Source: Microterricola viridarii (lineage in GTDB: Bacteria; Actinomycetota; Actinomycetes; Actinomycetales; Microbacteriaceae). Taken from it: 64,000 nucleotides of DNA. The notes below the pieces were generated by a model. That model saw nothing but the letters and a program-made list of their open reading frames with translations. It searched no databases and was not told the DNA's origin. The position numbers and the translations under genes are program-made. Shown here piece by piece: positions 9,651-17,649 of the stretch (position 1 is its first letter; every line of letters begins with the position of its first letter). The stretch lies in assembly GCF_900104895.1 (NCBI RefSeq), contig NZ_LT629742.1, forward strand, positions 1,612,001 through 1,676,000. The letters run 5' to 3'.

Positions 9651-10232
9651 ATGAAGCCCACTGCGACACGCTGGCCCACACCGAGCGTCGTGCGTGGCAC
9701 GGCGGTCATCCTGCCCGGTTCCGGTTACAGCGCAGAGATGCCGCTGCTGTACTGCGCCGCCCGCACGCTGGTCGCCGTCGGGTTCGACGTGGTCTCGATC
9801 TCCTGGCCGGTCGAGCGCGACTGGGCTCAGGACGGCGTGGGCCTCGTTCGCGCCGGGCTGGCGGCCGCGGTGGAGGCGGCCGGCGCGACCCCCGACCTCG
9901 TCGTGGCGAAGTCGATCGGGGCGCTGTCCGCAGAGGTCTTGCCCGAGGTTCCGCACGTGCTGCTGACCCCGGTGCTCGCGCCGGGGTACCCGGCATCCCT
10001 TGGCAACGCGACCGCGGGCGAACGCGGCGGCGTCGCGATAGGCGGAAGCCGCGACCCGCTGTGGTCGGCGGAAGCCGCGCGGGCACGCGGGTTCGACGTC
10101 GTCGAGATCGCGGATGCCGCGCACACACTCGAGGTGGAGGGCGCCTGGCGCGAATCGCTTGAGGCGCTCGGTCGCGTGCTGGAGGCGATCGAGCTCTTCG
10201 CCACCCGTGTGGCGGCGGGCAGCGCGGACTGA
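9651..10232 (+). CDS. Small alpha/beta-hydrolase-like protein
   Basis: The 193-aa product has an alpha/beta-hydrolase plan: a first strand and oxyanion region (TAVILPGSGYSAEMPLL), a nucleophile elbow VVAKSIGALSA with Ser near residue 89, an acidic residue in GGSRDPLW and a late histidine in ADAAHTLEV. The G-x-S-x-G elbow is degenerate (AKSIG). It looks like the short hydrolases that lack a lid domain, and the substrate is unknown. It is flanked on both sides by related palindromes and appears to be its own leaderless unit rather than part of the sugar operon. It converges with the ROK repressor. Confidence 0.7.
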   Translation: MKPTATRWPTPSVVRGTAVILPGSGYSAEMPLLYCAARTLVAVGFDVVSISWPVERDWAQDGVGLVRAGLAAAVEAAGATPDLVVAKSIGALSAEVLPEVPHVLLTPVLAPGYPASLGNATAGERGGVAIGGSRDPLWSAEAARARGFDVVEIADAAHTLEVEGAWRESLEALGRVLEAIELFATRVAAGSAD

Positions 10233-10314
10233 GTGCGCTCCCCGCCAGCCCCGTTGACCGCGCTCTGCGCAGCTTCGGAAGGGCCGCGCACCTCGCCGCC
10301 CCAGCTGGCCGCAC

Positions 10315-10377
10315 TCTGCGCCACTTCGGGTGCGTTACGCCAGTTCAACTGGCGCAACGGTGCGAAAGTGGCGCAGA
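10315..10377. repeat. 63-bp imperfect palindrome between convergent genes
   Basis: The ends (TCTGCGCCACTT at 10315-10326) and the centre (CGCCAGTT-C-AACTGGCG at 10338-10354) pair well, with mismatches between. It lies between the hydrolase and ROK repressor stop codons and could terminate both. It resembles the palindrome at 9509-9567. Confidence 0.65.
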
Positions 10378-10411
10378 ACGCGCGTGGGACCGGGCGGGGA
10401 CGCCGCGCGGG

Positions 10412-11587
10412 TTAGCCGCCGAGCAGCGAGACCTTCTCGCGCACGAGGTGCGCGGCGCCGAACAGGCCGGCATCCGGGCCCGTGCTGGCCGCCTCGATGC
10501 GCAGGCTGCGGGTGACCAGCGGGTGGCAGCCCTCGTAGACGCGGCTGCGCACCGCGGCGATGAACGGCTCGCAGCTGGCCATGCCGCCGGTCAGGAACAG
10601 CGCGTCCGGGTTGAAGAAGTTGACGACGCTCGACAGCACCTCGCCGAGGTACGTGCCGGCGGTGCGCACCAGCGTCGTGGCGAGCGGGTGCGCGTCGCGG
10701 GCGAGCGCGATGACGTCGGCCGTCGTCTCGACGTCCACACCGAGCTCGCGCAGCTGGCGGACCAGGCCGGCGCCGCTGGCCATCGTCTCGAGGCAGCCGA
10801 TGTTGCCGCAGGAGCAGGGCTCGGATGCCGCCGCCGAGATGCGGGTGTGCGTCACGTCGCCCGCCGCACCCGTCGCGCCTCGGTAGAGGGCGCCGTTCAC
10901 GATGATGCCGCTGCCGATGGCGGTTCCGGCCTTCACAGTGATGCTGTGCTGCTCGGAGGTGAGCTGCGCATAGTGCTCGCCGAGCGCCATCAGGTTGGCG
11001 TCGTTGTCGACGACGATGGGCACGTCGGGGAAGTCCTGCGCGAGCCGGTCGCGCACGGAGAAGCCCTGCCAGCCGGGCATGCGGGAGGGCAGCTCGACGC
11101 CGCCGAACTCCTCGGATGTCGGCCCGGGCAGCGCGATCCCGATGCCGCGCAGCCTGCTGCTCTCCGCCTCAGGGGCCGCCGCGATCATCTCGGCGAACGC
11201 GGCGGACACCAGGCGCAGCGTCGCCTCCGGCCCGTCGGCGATGCGCACGGGGAAGGTCGCGGTCTCGTGCAGCACCCCGGCCAGGTCGACCCGGCCGATG
11301 CGGGCATGCTGGCCGCCGAGGTCGGCGACGATGTTGAAGTCCGTGCCCTCGCGCAGGCAGAGGATGCGGGGCTTGCGGCCGCCGCTGGAGTGGCCGACGC
11401 CGCGCTCCACGATGAGCCCGCGCCGTTCCAGCTCTGCCACGCGCAGCGAGACCGTGGACGGGGCGATGCCGAGCGCTCTGGCGAGCTCACTGCGGGACGT
11501 CGCCGTGCCGGAGGCTATGAGATCGATGATCTGCTCGGTGTACTGCTCGGTGCCGTGCGCGCCGGTGCGCGGGCCAATGGGCGACAT
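10412..11587 (-). CDS. ROK-family transcriptional repressor of the glycan locus
   Basis: The product has an N-terminal winged helix-turn-helix (about residues 12-75: SRSELARALGIAPSTVSLRV, then a GRKPRI wing) followed by a ROK sugar-binding domain with IVVDNDANLMALGEHY and the zinc motif CSCGNIGCLE. NagC- and XylR-type ROK regulators usually repress until a sugar or sugar phosphate binds. I chose the ATG at 11587 because GAGGGA lies 5 nt before it; an ATG at 11599 is also possible. It is divergent from the ABC importer, and the shared 280-bp region carries a candidate operator. The inducer is unknown; fucose or a fucosylated disaccharide is a guess from the neighbours. Confidence 0.9.
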   Translation of the reverse strand: MSPIGPRTGAHGTEQYTEQIIDLIASGTATSRSELARALGIAPSTVSLRVAELERRGLIVERGVGHSSGGRKPRILCLREGTDFNIVADLGGQHARIGRVDLAGVLHETATFPVRIADGPEATLRLVSAAFAEMIAAAPEAESSRLRGIGIALPGPTSEEFGGVELPSRMPGWQGFSVRDRLAQDFPDVPIVVDNDANLMALGEHYAQLTSEQHSITVKAGTAIGSGIIVNGALYRGATGAAGDVTHTRISAAASEPCSCGNIGCLETMASGAGLVRQLRELGVDVETTADVIALARDAHPLATTLVRTAGTYLGEVLSSVVNFFNPDALFLTGGMASCEPFIAAVRSRVYEGCHPLVTRSLRIEAASTGPDAGLFGAAHLVREKVSLLGG

Positions 11588-11609
11588 AATTTCCCTCATC
11601 TTCGAATTA

Positions 11610-11622
11610 AGTAGAGACTACT
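11610..11622 (-). promoter_or_regulatory. -10 box of the ROK repressor gene inside a short palindrome
   Basis: On the minus strand TAGTCT (11620-11615) lies 28 nt before the ATG. It is embedded in AGTAG-AGA-CTACT, a 5-3-5 palindrome that could be an autoregulatory site. Confidence 0.4.
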
Positions 11623-11689
11623 CGTTGGCGTGCACACCCCGTGTATTTGCGGCGTTACAAAGCCGTAACACGGAGACATCGGATGAAAG

Positions 11690-11719
11690 TTGACCTTTTT
11701 GCCCGGCGTCTGCGAGTAT
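11690..11719 (+). promoter_or_regulatory. Promoter of the sugar ABC transporter operon
   Basis: TTGACC (11690-11695) and GAGTAT (11714-11719) are separated by 18 nt, with TGC directly before the -10, which resembles an extended -10 promoter. The predicted start near 11726 gives a leader of about 145 nt containing the candidate operator. Confidence 0.4.
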
Positions 11720-11742
11720 GACTTTACGCAATATCAAGAGCA

Positions 11743-11767
11743 ACTTACTTTGAACCTCAAAATAAGT
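11743..11767. promoter_or_regulatory. Candidate ROK operator (11-3-11 inverted repeat)
   Basis: ACTTACTTTGA (11743-11753) and TCAAAATAAGT (11757-11767) are inverted copies with one mismatch around ACC. It is an AT-rich island in GC-rich DNA and resembles the TTATTT-containing sites of NagC/Mlc-type ROK repressors. It lies just downstream of the predicted promoter, where binding would block transcription. Confidence 0.6.
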
Positions 11768-11869
11768 CGCCCTTTCCCTGACACTCGACGAGGAAATCGC
11801 TCGGGGAGTGTGCACCTGAATTACTGAATGTGGCCGCGTGAGCGGCCCGCACTGAGGAGACATTTTTCG

Positions 11870-13129
11870 ATGAAGAAGATGCACATCGCAGCGGCACTGA
11901 CCGCTTCGGCAGCGCTCGTCCTGACCGGCTGCAGCGCCGGCGGCACGGACGCAGGCAGCGCAGGCGGCGACAACAAGATCGTCGTTGACATGTGGGCCGG
12001 CAGCCAGGACGACACCGCGGCACTCGAGGCACAGGTCGCCATCGCACAGAAGGCCAACCCCGACCTCAAGATCGAGCTGCGCACCGCGCCGTGGGGCGAC
12101 TTCTTCACGAAGCTCACCACCAACATGGCCTCGGGCAACATGGCCTGCGTCACCGGCATGAACAGCGGAATGCTCTCCAGCTACACCGCCGGCTTCGCCC
12201 AGCTGACCGACGAGGACCTGGCCACCGCCGGCATCGTCACCGACGAGTTCGCCGACGGCGCACTCGAGATCCTGAGCAACAAGGGCGACGTCTACGGCGT
12301 TCCCTTCGACATGGCCACCATGCTCACCTACTACAACGCCGACATGCTGACCGAGACCGGCGCGCCGGTCCCCGCCGACGGCTGGACCTTCGACGACTTC
12401 GAGGCCACCGCCAAGGCCGCCACCACCGACAAGCACGCCGGCTTCGGCATCGGCATGGGCGGCTTCCAGTGGCAGGCACTGCCCATCGCCAAGGCCGGCG
12501 TCCAGCCGGTCAAGCAGGACGGCACGCTCGACCTGACCAACCCCGCCTTCGTCGACGCAGCCACCTGGTACGGCGAGCTCGTCACCGAGCAGAAGGTCGC
12601 TCTCCCCGTCTCCTCCGCATCCGACACCGGCTGGGGCGAGAACCAGTACTCCAGCGGCATGGCGGCCATGGCCGTTGACGGCACCTGGAACGCCGTCGGC
12701 TACCTCGACAACGACCCGGGCTTCACCGCCGGCATGGCCCCGCTGCCCGCAGGCCCCAACGGCTCGCTCGGCCTCGTGCTCGGCTCCGGCTTCGGCATCG
12801 CCCAGGACTGCGACAACAAGGAAGCTGCCCTCAAGGTTCTCGGCTCGCTGCTGAGCGTCGAGTCGCAGGACTACATCGCGTCCTCCGGTCGCAGCTACCC
12901 GGCCCGCGTCTCCTCGCAGCCGCTGTACTTCGAGTCGCTCCCGGCCGAGTACCGCGACCAGGTTGAGGCCGCGTTCGAGTCTGCGTTCAGCAACGTGCAG
13001 GGTCAGTACGTCACCGACAACTGGTCCAAGATCGACACCTTCGTCCAGCCGCAGCTGGTCAGCGTCTACAACGGCCAGGAGAGCATGGAGAACGTGCTCA
13101 AGACCGCCCAGTCGCAGTTCGGCAAGTAA
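11870..13129 (+). CDS. ABC transporter sugar-binding lipoprotein
   Basis: This 419-aa protein begins with a lipoprotein signal ([20 protein letters not shown], then Cys), so it should be anchored outside the membrane. The mature part matches family-1 extracellular solute-binding proteins of the carbohydrate uptake type (WAGSQDD near the start, VDGTWN and [16 protein letters not shown] in the middle). ATG 11870 is preceded by GAGGAGA with a 9-nt gap. It is the first gene of a run to 19016 and provides substrate recognition for the two permeases downstream. The sugar is not identifiable, but fucosidase, ROK kinase and M81 neighbours suggest a fucosylated or other modified oligosaccharide. Confidence 0.92.
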   Translation: MKKMHIAAALTASAALVLTGCSAGGTDAGSAGGDNKIVVDMWAGSQDDTAALEAQVAIAQKANPDLKIELRTAPWGDFFTKLTTNMASGNMACVTGMNSGMLSSYTAGFAQLTDEDLATAGIVTDEFADGALEILSNKGDVYGVPFDMATMLTYYNADMLTETGAPVPADGWTFDDFEATAKAATTDKHAGFGIGMGGFQWQALPIAKAGVQPVKQDGTLDLTNPAFVDAATWYGELVTEQKVALPVSSASDTGWGENQYSSGMAAMAVDGTWNAVGYLDNDPGFTAGMAPLPAGPNGSLGLVLGSGFGIAQDCDNKEAALKVLGSLLSVESQDYIASSGRSYPARVSSQPLYFESLPAEYRDQVEAAFESAFSNVQGQYVTDNWSKIDTFVQPQLVSVYNGQESMENVLKTAQSQFGK

Positions 13130-13163
13130 CAACTAACTAACGAAAGCGAGGAGTCCTCTCGAC

Positions 13164-14075
13164 ATGTCGAACGGTACTCACACACCTCGTCGAGGGGCTC
13201 TTGCAAAGAGCGAATCCCGTCAGGCGCTGGGCTTTGTCAGCCCGGCCCTGGCGGGCCTCGCCCTGTTCACCTTCGTCCCCGTAGCACTCTCCATCGTGAT
13301 GGGCTTCTTCGACTGGCCCACCGTCGGCGAGAAGACGTTCGTCGGCTTCGACAACTACGTCAAGCTCTTCACGGACAGCCCGGACTTCTGGCCCGCCCTC
13401 CGCAACACCTTCGTGTTCGCGCTGCTCTACGTGCCGATCAGCGTCGTCATGTCCTACCTGCTGGCGCTCTCGCTGCACTCGCGGATCCGTGGCCGTGGCG
13501 CCCTCCGCGTCCTGTTCTTCATCCCCGTTGTCACCCCGATGGTGGCCAACGTTCTGGTCTGGAAGATGCTGCTGCAGCCGCAGGGCCTCGTCAATGGTCT
13601 CTCCCAGACCTGGTTCGGCATCGAACTGCCCAACTTCCTGGCCGACCCGCAGTGGGCCATGATGATGGTCGTCATGATGAGCGTCTGGCAGGGCCTCGGC
13701 TACAACATGCTGATCTTCTCCGCCGCTCTCGAGCAGCTGCCGGAGTCCGTCGTGGAGGCGGCCCGCATCGACGGAGCCACCGGCCTGCGGATGACGTGGA
13801 AGATCACCGTGCCGCTGACGTCGCCGTCGATCTTCTTCGCCAGCATCATGACCATGATCAGCGCCATGCAGGTGTTCGTGCAGCCGCAGATGCTCACCGG
13901 CGGCGGCCCGGGCAACGCCACCCAGCCGATCGTGCAGTTCATCTACAACCAGGGATTCAAGTTCCAAGAGCTCGGCCTCGCCGCCGCGGCCGCCTGGATC
14001 CTCTTCGCCATCATCATCGCCATGACCGCCGCGCAGTTCGGCGCTCAGAAGAAGTGGGTGCACTATGAGCACTAG
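13164..14075 (+). CDS. Sugar ABC transporter permease, MalF type
   Basis: A 303-aa inner-membrane protein with six predicted helices. The EAA loop that contacts the ATPase is seen as EAARIDGATGLRMTWKITVP near residues 195-214. The N-terminal 25 residues are cytoplasmic and basic. GAGGAG precedes the ATG. It overlaps the next permease by 11 bp, and the two should form a heterodimer. Confidence 0.92.
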   Translation: MSNGTHTPRRGALAKSESRQALGFVSPALAGLALFTFVPVALSIVMGFFDWPTVGEKTFVGFDNYVKLFTDSPDFWPALRNTFVFALLYVPISVVMSYLLALSLHSRIRGRGALRVLFFIPVVTPMVANVLVWKMLLQPQGLVNGLSQTWFGIELPNFLADPQWAMMMVVMMSVWQGLGYNMLIFSAALEQLPESVVEAARIDGATGLRMTWKITVPLTSPSIFFASIMTMISAMQVFVQPQMLTGGGPGNATQPIVQFIYNQGFKFQELGLAAAAAWILFAIIIAMTAAQFGAQKKWVHYEH

Positions 14076-15024
14076 TACGATCACCGCCCCGGCCGCCCCG
14101 GCCGACGACACCCGCGCGGTGACGATGCCGCCGGCGCGCAAGCGCCGCCGCGGCAAGGAGGACCAGGAGAAGGTCGCCGGGCACGCCCCGATGACCGGAC
14201 CGGAGAAGGTCCGCCTGGTCTTCGCCCACATCGGCGTCTACATCGCCGCCGCGATCTTCCTCGCCCCGCTGGTGTACGCGTTCTTCTCGGCCATGAAGCC
14301 GAACCAGGAGATCTTCTCCATGCCGCCGACGCTGATCGCGTCAGAGGTGCGCTGGACGAACTTCATCGACGTGTTCAGCTACGGCCCGTTCCTCAGCTAT
14401 ATCGGCAACTCCTTCTTCGTCGCCATCGCCGGAACCCTCGTCGTGCTCGCCGTGTCCACCATGGCCGGCTACGCGTTCGGCCGCCTGCGCTGGAAGGGCC
14501 GCGACGCCGTGTTCGTGCTGTTCCTGGCCACCCTGATGGTGCCGGCCGAGGTCATCGTCATCCCGATGTTCATCGTGATGCAGTGGTTCGGCTGGGTCGA
14601 CACCTACCAGGCGCTCATCTTCCCCTTCGCGTTCACCGCCTTCGGCACCTTCCTGATGCGCCAGTTCTTCCGCGGCATCCCGTTCGAGCTCGAAGAGGCA
14701 GCCCGCGTGGACGGCGCCGGACCGATCCGCACCTTCCTGCAGATCATCCTGCCGCTGTCCAAGTCCGGCGTCGCCGTGCTGGCCGTCTTCACCTTCCTCG
14801 GCTTCTGGAACAGCTACCTCTGGCCGCTCATCGTGACCGTCGACTACGCCGCGCACGGCACCCTGCCGATCGGTCTGGCCAGCTTCTCCGGTCTGACCGG
14901 AACCCGCTGGGACCTCCAGATGGCCGCCGCGATCATCTCCATGATCCCGACGACCGTCCTCGTCATCGCGCTGCAGAAACACCTGGTCAAGGGCATCTCC
15001 ATGGCCGGTCTGGGTGGTCGCTAA
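14065..15024 (+). CDS. Sugar ABC transporter permease, MalG type
   Basis: A 319-aa inner-membrane permease with a basic cytoplasmic extension of about 55 residues rich in K/R, then six helices. The EAA loop reads EEAARVDGAGPIRTFLQIIL. It begins inside the preceding permease gene and ends 2 nt before the ROK kinase, so the operon is tightly coupled. No ATPase gene follows; actinobacterial importers of this type commonly borrow a shared MsiK-like ATPase encoded elsewhere. Confidence 0.92.
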   Translation: MSTSTITAPAAPADDTRAVTMPPARKRRRGKEDQEKVAGHAPMTGPEKVRLVFAHIGVYIAAAIFLAPLVYAFFSAMKPNQEIFSMPPTLIASEVRWTNFIDVFSYGPFLSYIGNSFFVAIAGTLVVLAVSTMAGYAFGRLRWKGRDAVFVLFLATLMVPAEVIVIPMFIVMQWFGWVDTYQALIFPFAFTAFGTFLMRQFFRGIPFELEEAARVDGAGPIRTFLQIILPLSKSGVAVLAVFTFLGFWNSYLWPLIVTVDYAAHGTLPIGLASFSGLTGTRWDLQMAAAIISMIPTTVLVIALQKHLVKGISMAGLGGR

Positions 15025-15026
15025 GC

Positions 15027-16043
15027 ATGACGAACGCACAACGCCAGGGCACCGCTGTGCCCGCGGCCGTGGCGGGAATCGACATCGGTGGCACCAAGAT
15101 CTCTGCGCTGCTCGTTGACCGTGCCGGAACCGTGCTGGCCTCCGGCACGGTCCCGGCCCCGGCCAGGGAGGGCGGCGCGGCGATGAGCCGCGCCGCCGCC
15201 CGGCTGGTGCAGAGCCTCGAGGCCACCCTCGGCCTCCGCGCCATCGCGGCCGGTGTCGGCGCGGCCGGCGTCGTCGACGCCGAGACCGGCGTCATCATCG
15301 CCGCCTCCGAGTCCTTCACCGACTGGGCCGGCTTCGGCCTCGGCGCCGACCTCGGCGAGCGGCTCGGTGTCGGCGTCGCCGTCGACAACGACGTGAACGC
15401 CTTCCTGCTCGGCGAGACCCGCTACGGCGCGATCGCCGGCAGCGAGAACGCCCTCGGAATCATGCTCGGAACCGGTGTCGGCGGCGCGCTAGCGCTCGGC
15501 GGCGAGGTCTTCCTCGGCGCCCGCGGCGCGGCCGGCGAGATCGGGCACACGCCCGGCTACAGCGACATCGTCTGCACCTGCGGCCAGCTCGGCCACCTGG
15601 AGACGCTGGCATCCGGCCGCTCCATCGCGGCGCGCTACAGCGAGCGGGCAGGAGTCGACATCGACGCCGCCGTGCTCGTGGCCGCTCGCGCGCGTGCCGG
15701 CGACGCGGATGCCATCGCCACCTTCGACGCCGCCGGGCACGCCATCGCCCTCGCGATCGCCACGGCGGTCAACCTGGTCGACGTGCAGGACGTCGTCATC
15801 GGCGGGGGAGTGCGCGGCGCCTGGGACGTGCTCGAGCCCGCCCTCCGTGAGACGCTGAGCAGGCACCAGCCCGTCTCCGGCTACCCCCTCGTCGTCGTGC
15901 CGAGCGCGCTCGGCGGCAACTCCGTCGCCATCGGCGCCGCCGCGCTGGCCTGGCAGCTCGCAGACGGCAACAGCGCAGACATAACCAGCGCAGACACGAA
16001 CAACGCCGACAGAAACAGCGCTCTCGTCAGCGCCGAAGCATAG
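15027..16043 (+). CDS. ROK-family sugar kinase
   Basis: The 338-aa product starts with the ATP phosphate motif GIDIGGTKISALLVD and has DNDVNAFLLGETRYGA, GTGVGGALALGG and GEIGHTPG, so it looks like a catalytic ROK kinase rather than a repressor. The zinc motif reads CTCGQLGHLE, with His where ROK proteins usually have the third Cys. It would phosphorylate the sugar released by the operon enzymes, such as glucose, mannose or an N-acetyl amino sugar. The last 25 residues are a low-complexity N/S/A/D tail made by a short DNA repeat (15960-16025). It starts 2 nt after the permease stop. Confidence 0.88.
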   Translation: MTNAQRQGTAVPAAVAGIDIGGTKISALLVDRAGTVLASGTVPAPAREGGAAMSRAAARLVQSLEATLGLRAIAAGVGAAGVVDAETGVIIAASESFTDWAGFGLGADLGERLGVGVAVDNDVNAFLLGETRYGAIAGSENALGIMLGTGVGGALALGGEVFLGARGAAGEIGHTPGYSDIVCTCGQLGHLETLASGRSIAARYSERAGVDIDAAVLVAARARAGDADAIATFDAAGHAIALAIATAVNLVDVQDVVIGGGVRGAWDVLEPALRETLSRHQPVSGYPLVVVPSALGGNSVAIGAAALAWQLADGNSADITSADTNNADRNSALVSAEA

Positions 16044-16053
16044 GAACTACAGC

Positions 16054-17649
16054 GTGATTGAAGCATCGGAAATCTGGTCCGGCCCGCTCTCCCCGGTCGC
16101 TGAGGGTGGCCTCGTCCGCCCGCGCATCGGCATCGGCGGCATCTCGATCGAGTCGAGCACCTTCTCCCCGCACGTGAGCGGCGACGAGGCGTTCACCGAG
16201 CGCCGCGGCGACGTGCTGATCGGCTACTACCCGTTCATGGAGCCCGGCTCCGAGCTGCGCGAGGCGGCCGACTGGGTGCCGCTGCTGCAGGCCCGCTCGC
16301 TGCCCGGCGGCGCCGTCGCCCGCGAGACCTACGAGCGGCTGAAGGCGGAGATCCTCGCCGGCATCGCCGAGCAGGGCCCGTTCGACGCGTTCTACTTCGA
16401 CATCCACGGCGCCATGAGCGTCGTCGGCATGACGGATGCCGAGGGCGACCTCGGCTCCGCCGTGCGCGAGGCGCTCGGCGCCGACACCTTTGTCTCCACC
16501 TCGATGGACCTGCACGGCAACGTCTCGCGCACCCTCCTCGACATGAGCGACCTGATCGCCTGTTACCGGATGGCCCCGCACGAGGACCACTGGAACACCA
16601 AGCAGCGCGCCATCTTCAACATGCTGGAGCGCCTGCGCTCCTCCGTCGGCTCCGATGTCGACGCGCGCCGGCCGTACAAGGCCTGGCTGCCCGTCCCGGT
16701 GCTGCTGCCCGGCGAGAAGACCAGCACGCGCATCGAGCCCGCGCGCACCATCTACGCGGAGGTCCCCGCCTCCGAGGCCCGGGAAGGCGTCATCGACTCC
16801 TCGATCTGGGTGGGCTACGCCTGGGCCGACGAGCCGCGCTGCCAGGCTGTCGTCGTCACGACCGGCGACGACGTGGAGGCGATCCGCGCCGAGACCGAGC
16901 GCCTGGGCAAGCTGTACTGGGACGCCCGCGACGACTTCGCCTTCGTCGCCGACGCGCTGCCGCTGGCCGCGTCGATCGATGCCGCGCTCGCCTCGAACGC
17001 GGCATCCGACGCGCGCCCCTACGTCATCAGTGACTCGGGCGACAACCCGACCGCCGGTGGTGCGGGCGACGTCTCCTGGACGCTCGGCCAGCTGCTGGCC
17101 CGGCCCGAGTTCGCCGACGGCACGATCAACGTCGTGCACGCGTCGATCTTCGATGCCGCTGCCGTCGCACAGGCCGTCGCGGCCGGCGTCGGCGCGACGG
17201 TGTCGCTCGAGGTCGGCGGCCGCGTCGACGGCGGCCCGTCCGGCCCCGTCGCGATCACCGGCGAGGTGTTCTCCATCACCGAGGGCGACTCGGATGCCGG
17301 CACCCAGGTGGTCGTGAAGGCCGGCGGCGTGCACGCGATCATCACCGAGCGCCGCAAGCCGTTCCACCACATCGCGGACTTCACCCAGCTCGGCATCGAC
17401 CCCAACTCGATGGACATCGTGTTCGTCAAGATCGGCTACCTCGAGCCTGAGCTCTACGCGCTCACCACCGGCGCCGCCGAGGGCGAGCGCTGGAAGCTGG
17501 CCCTCACCCCCGGCGGCGTCGACCAGGACCTGCTGCGCCTCGGCCACTCCCACCTCGAGCCTGGGGTGTTCCCCTTTGACCCGAACGGCACGCCGGAGCT
17601 GCGCGCCGTCATCACCCGCCGCACCGCAGACGGAATCGAGACGATCTGA
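16054..17649 (+). CDS. M81-family metallohydrolase (MlrC-like)
   Basis: The 531-aa protein matches the M81/MlrC family, known from microcystin breakdown and from uncharacterised catabolic operons. It shows GGISIESSTFSP near the start, FYFDIHGAMSV and SMDLHGNVS (metal-binding Asp/His), CYRMAPHEDHWNT, and ISDSGDNPTAGGAGD. No signal peptide is visible, so it is probably cytosolic. Its GTG start follows AGGAAC by 6 nt. The stop overlaps the next start (TGATG). The family cleaves peptide or amide bonds, so its place between a sugar kinase and a fucosidase suggests a glycoconjugate substrate with an amide-linked part, or a cyclic amide/lactam. That is inference. Confidence 0.85.
   Translation: MIEASEIWSGPLSPVAEGGLVRPRIGIGGISIESSTFSPHVSGDEAFTERRGDVLIGYYPFMEPGSELREAADWVPLLQARSLPGGAVARETYERLKAEILAGIAEQGPFDAFYFDIHGAMSVVGMTDAEGDLGSAVREALGADTFVSTSMDLHGNVSRTLLDMSDLIACYRMAPHEDHWNTKQRAIFNMLERLRSSVGSDVDARRPYKAWLPVPVLLPGEKTSTRIEPARTIYAEVPASEAREGVIDSSIWVGYAWADEPRCQAVVVTTGDDVEAIRAETERLGKLYWDARDDFAFVADALPLAASIDAALASNAASDARPYVISDSGDNPTAGGAGDVSWTLGQLLARPEFADGTINVVHASIFDAAAVAQAVAAGVGATVSLEVGGRVDGGPSGPVAITGEVFSITEGDSDAGTQVVVKAGGVHAIITERRKPFHHIADFTQLGIDPNSMDIVFVKIGYLEPELYALTTGAAEGERWKLALTPGGVDQDLLRLGHSHLEPGVFPFDPNGTPELRAVITRRTADGIETI

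Noticed and set aside
15960-16025. Asn/Ser/Ala/Asp repeats at the ROK kinase C-terminus as a separate element
   Set aside because: Short degenerate repeats within the coding frame with no sign of mobility; treated as a low-complexity tail.
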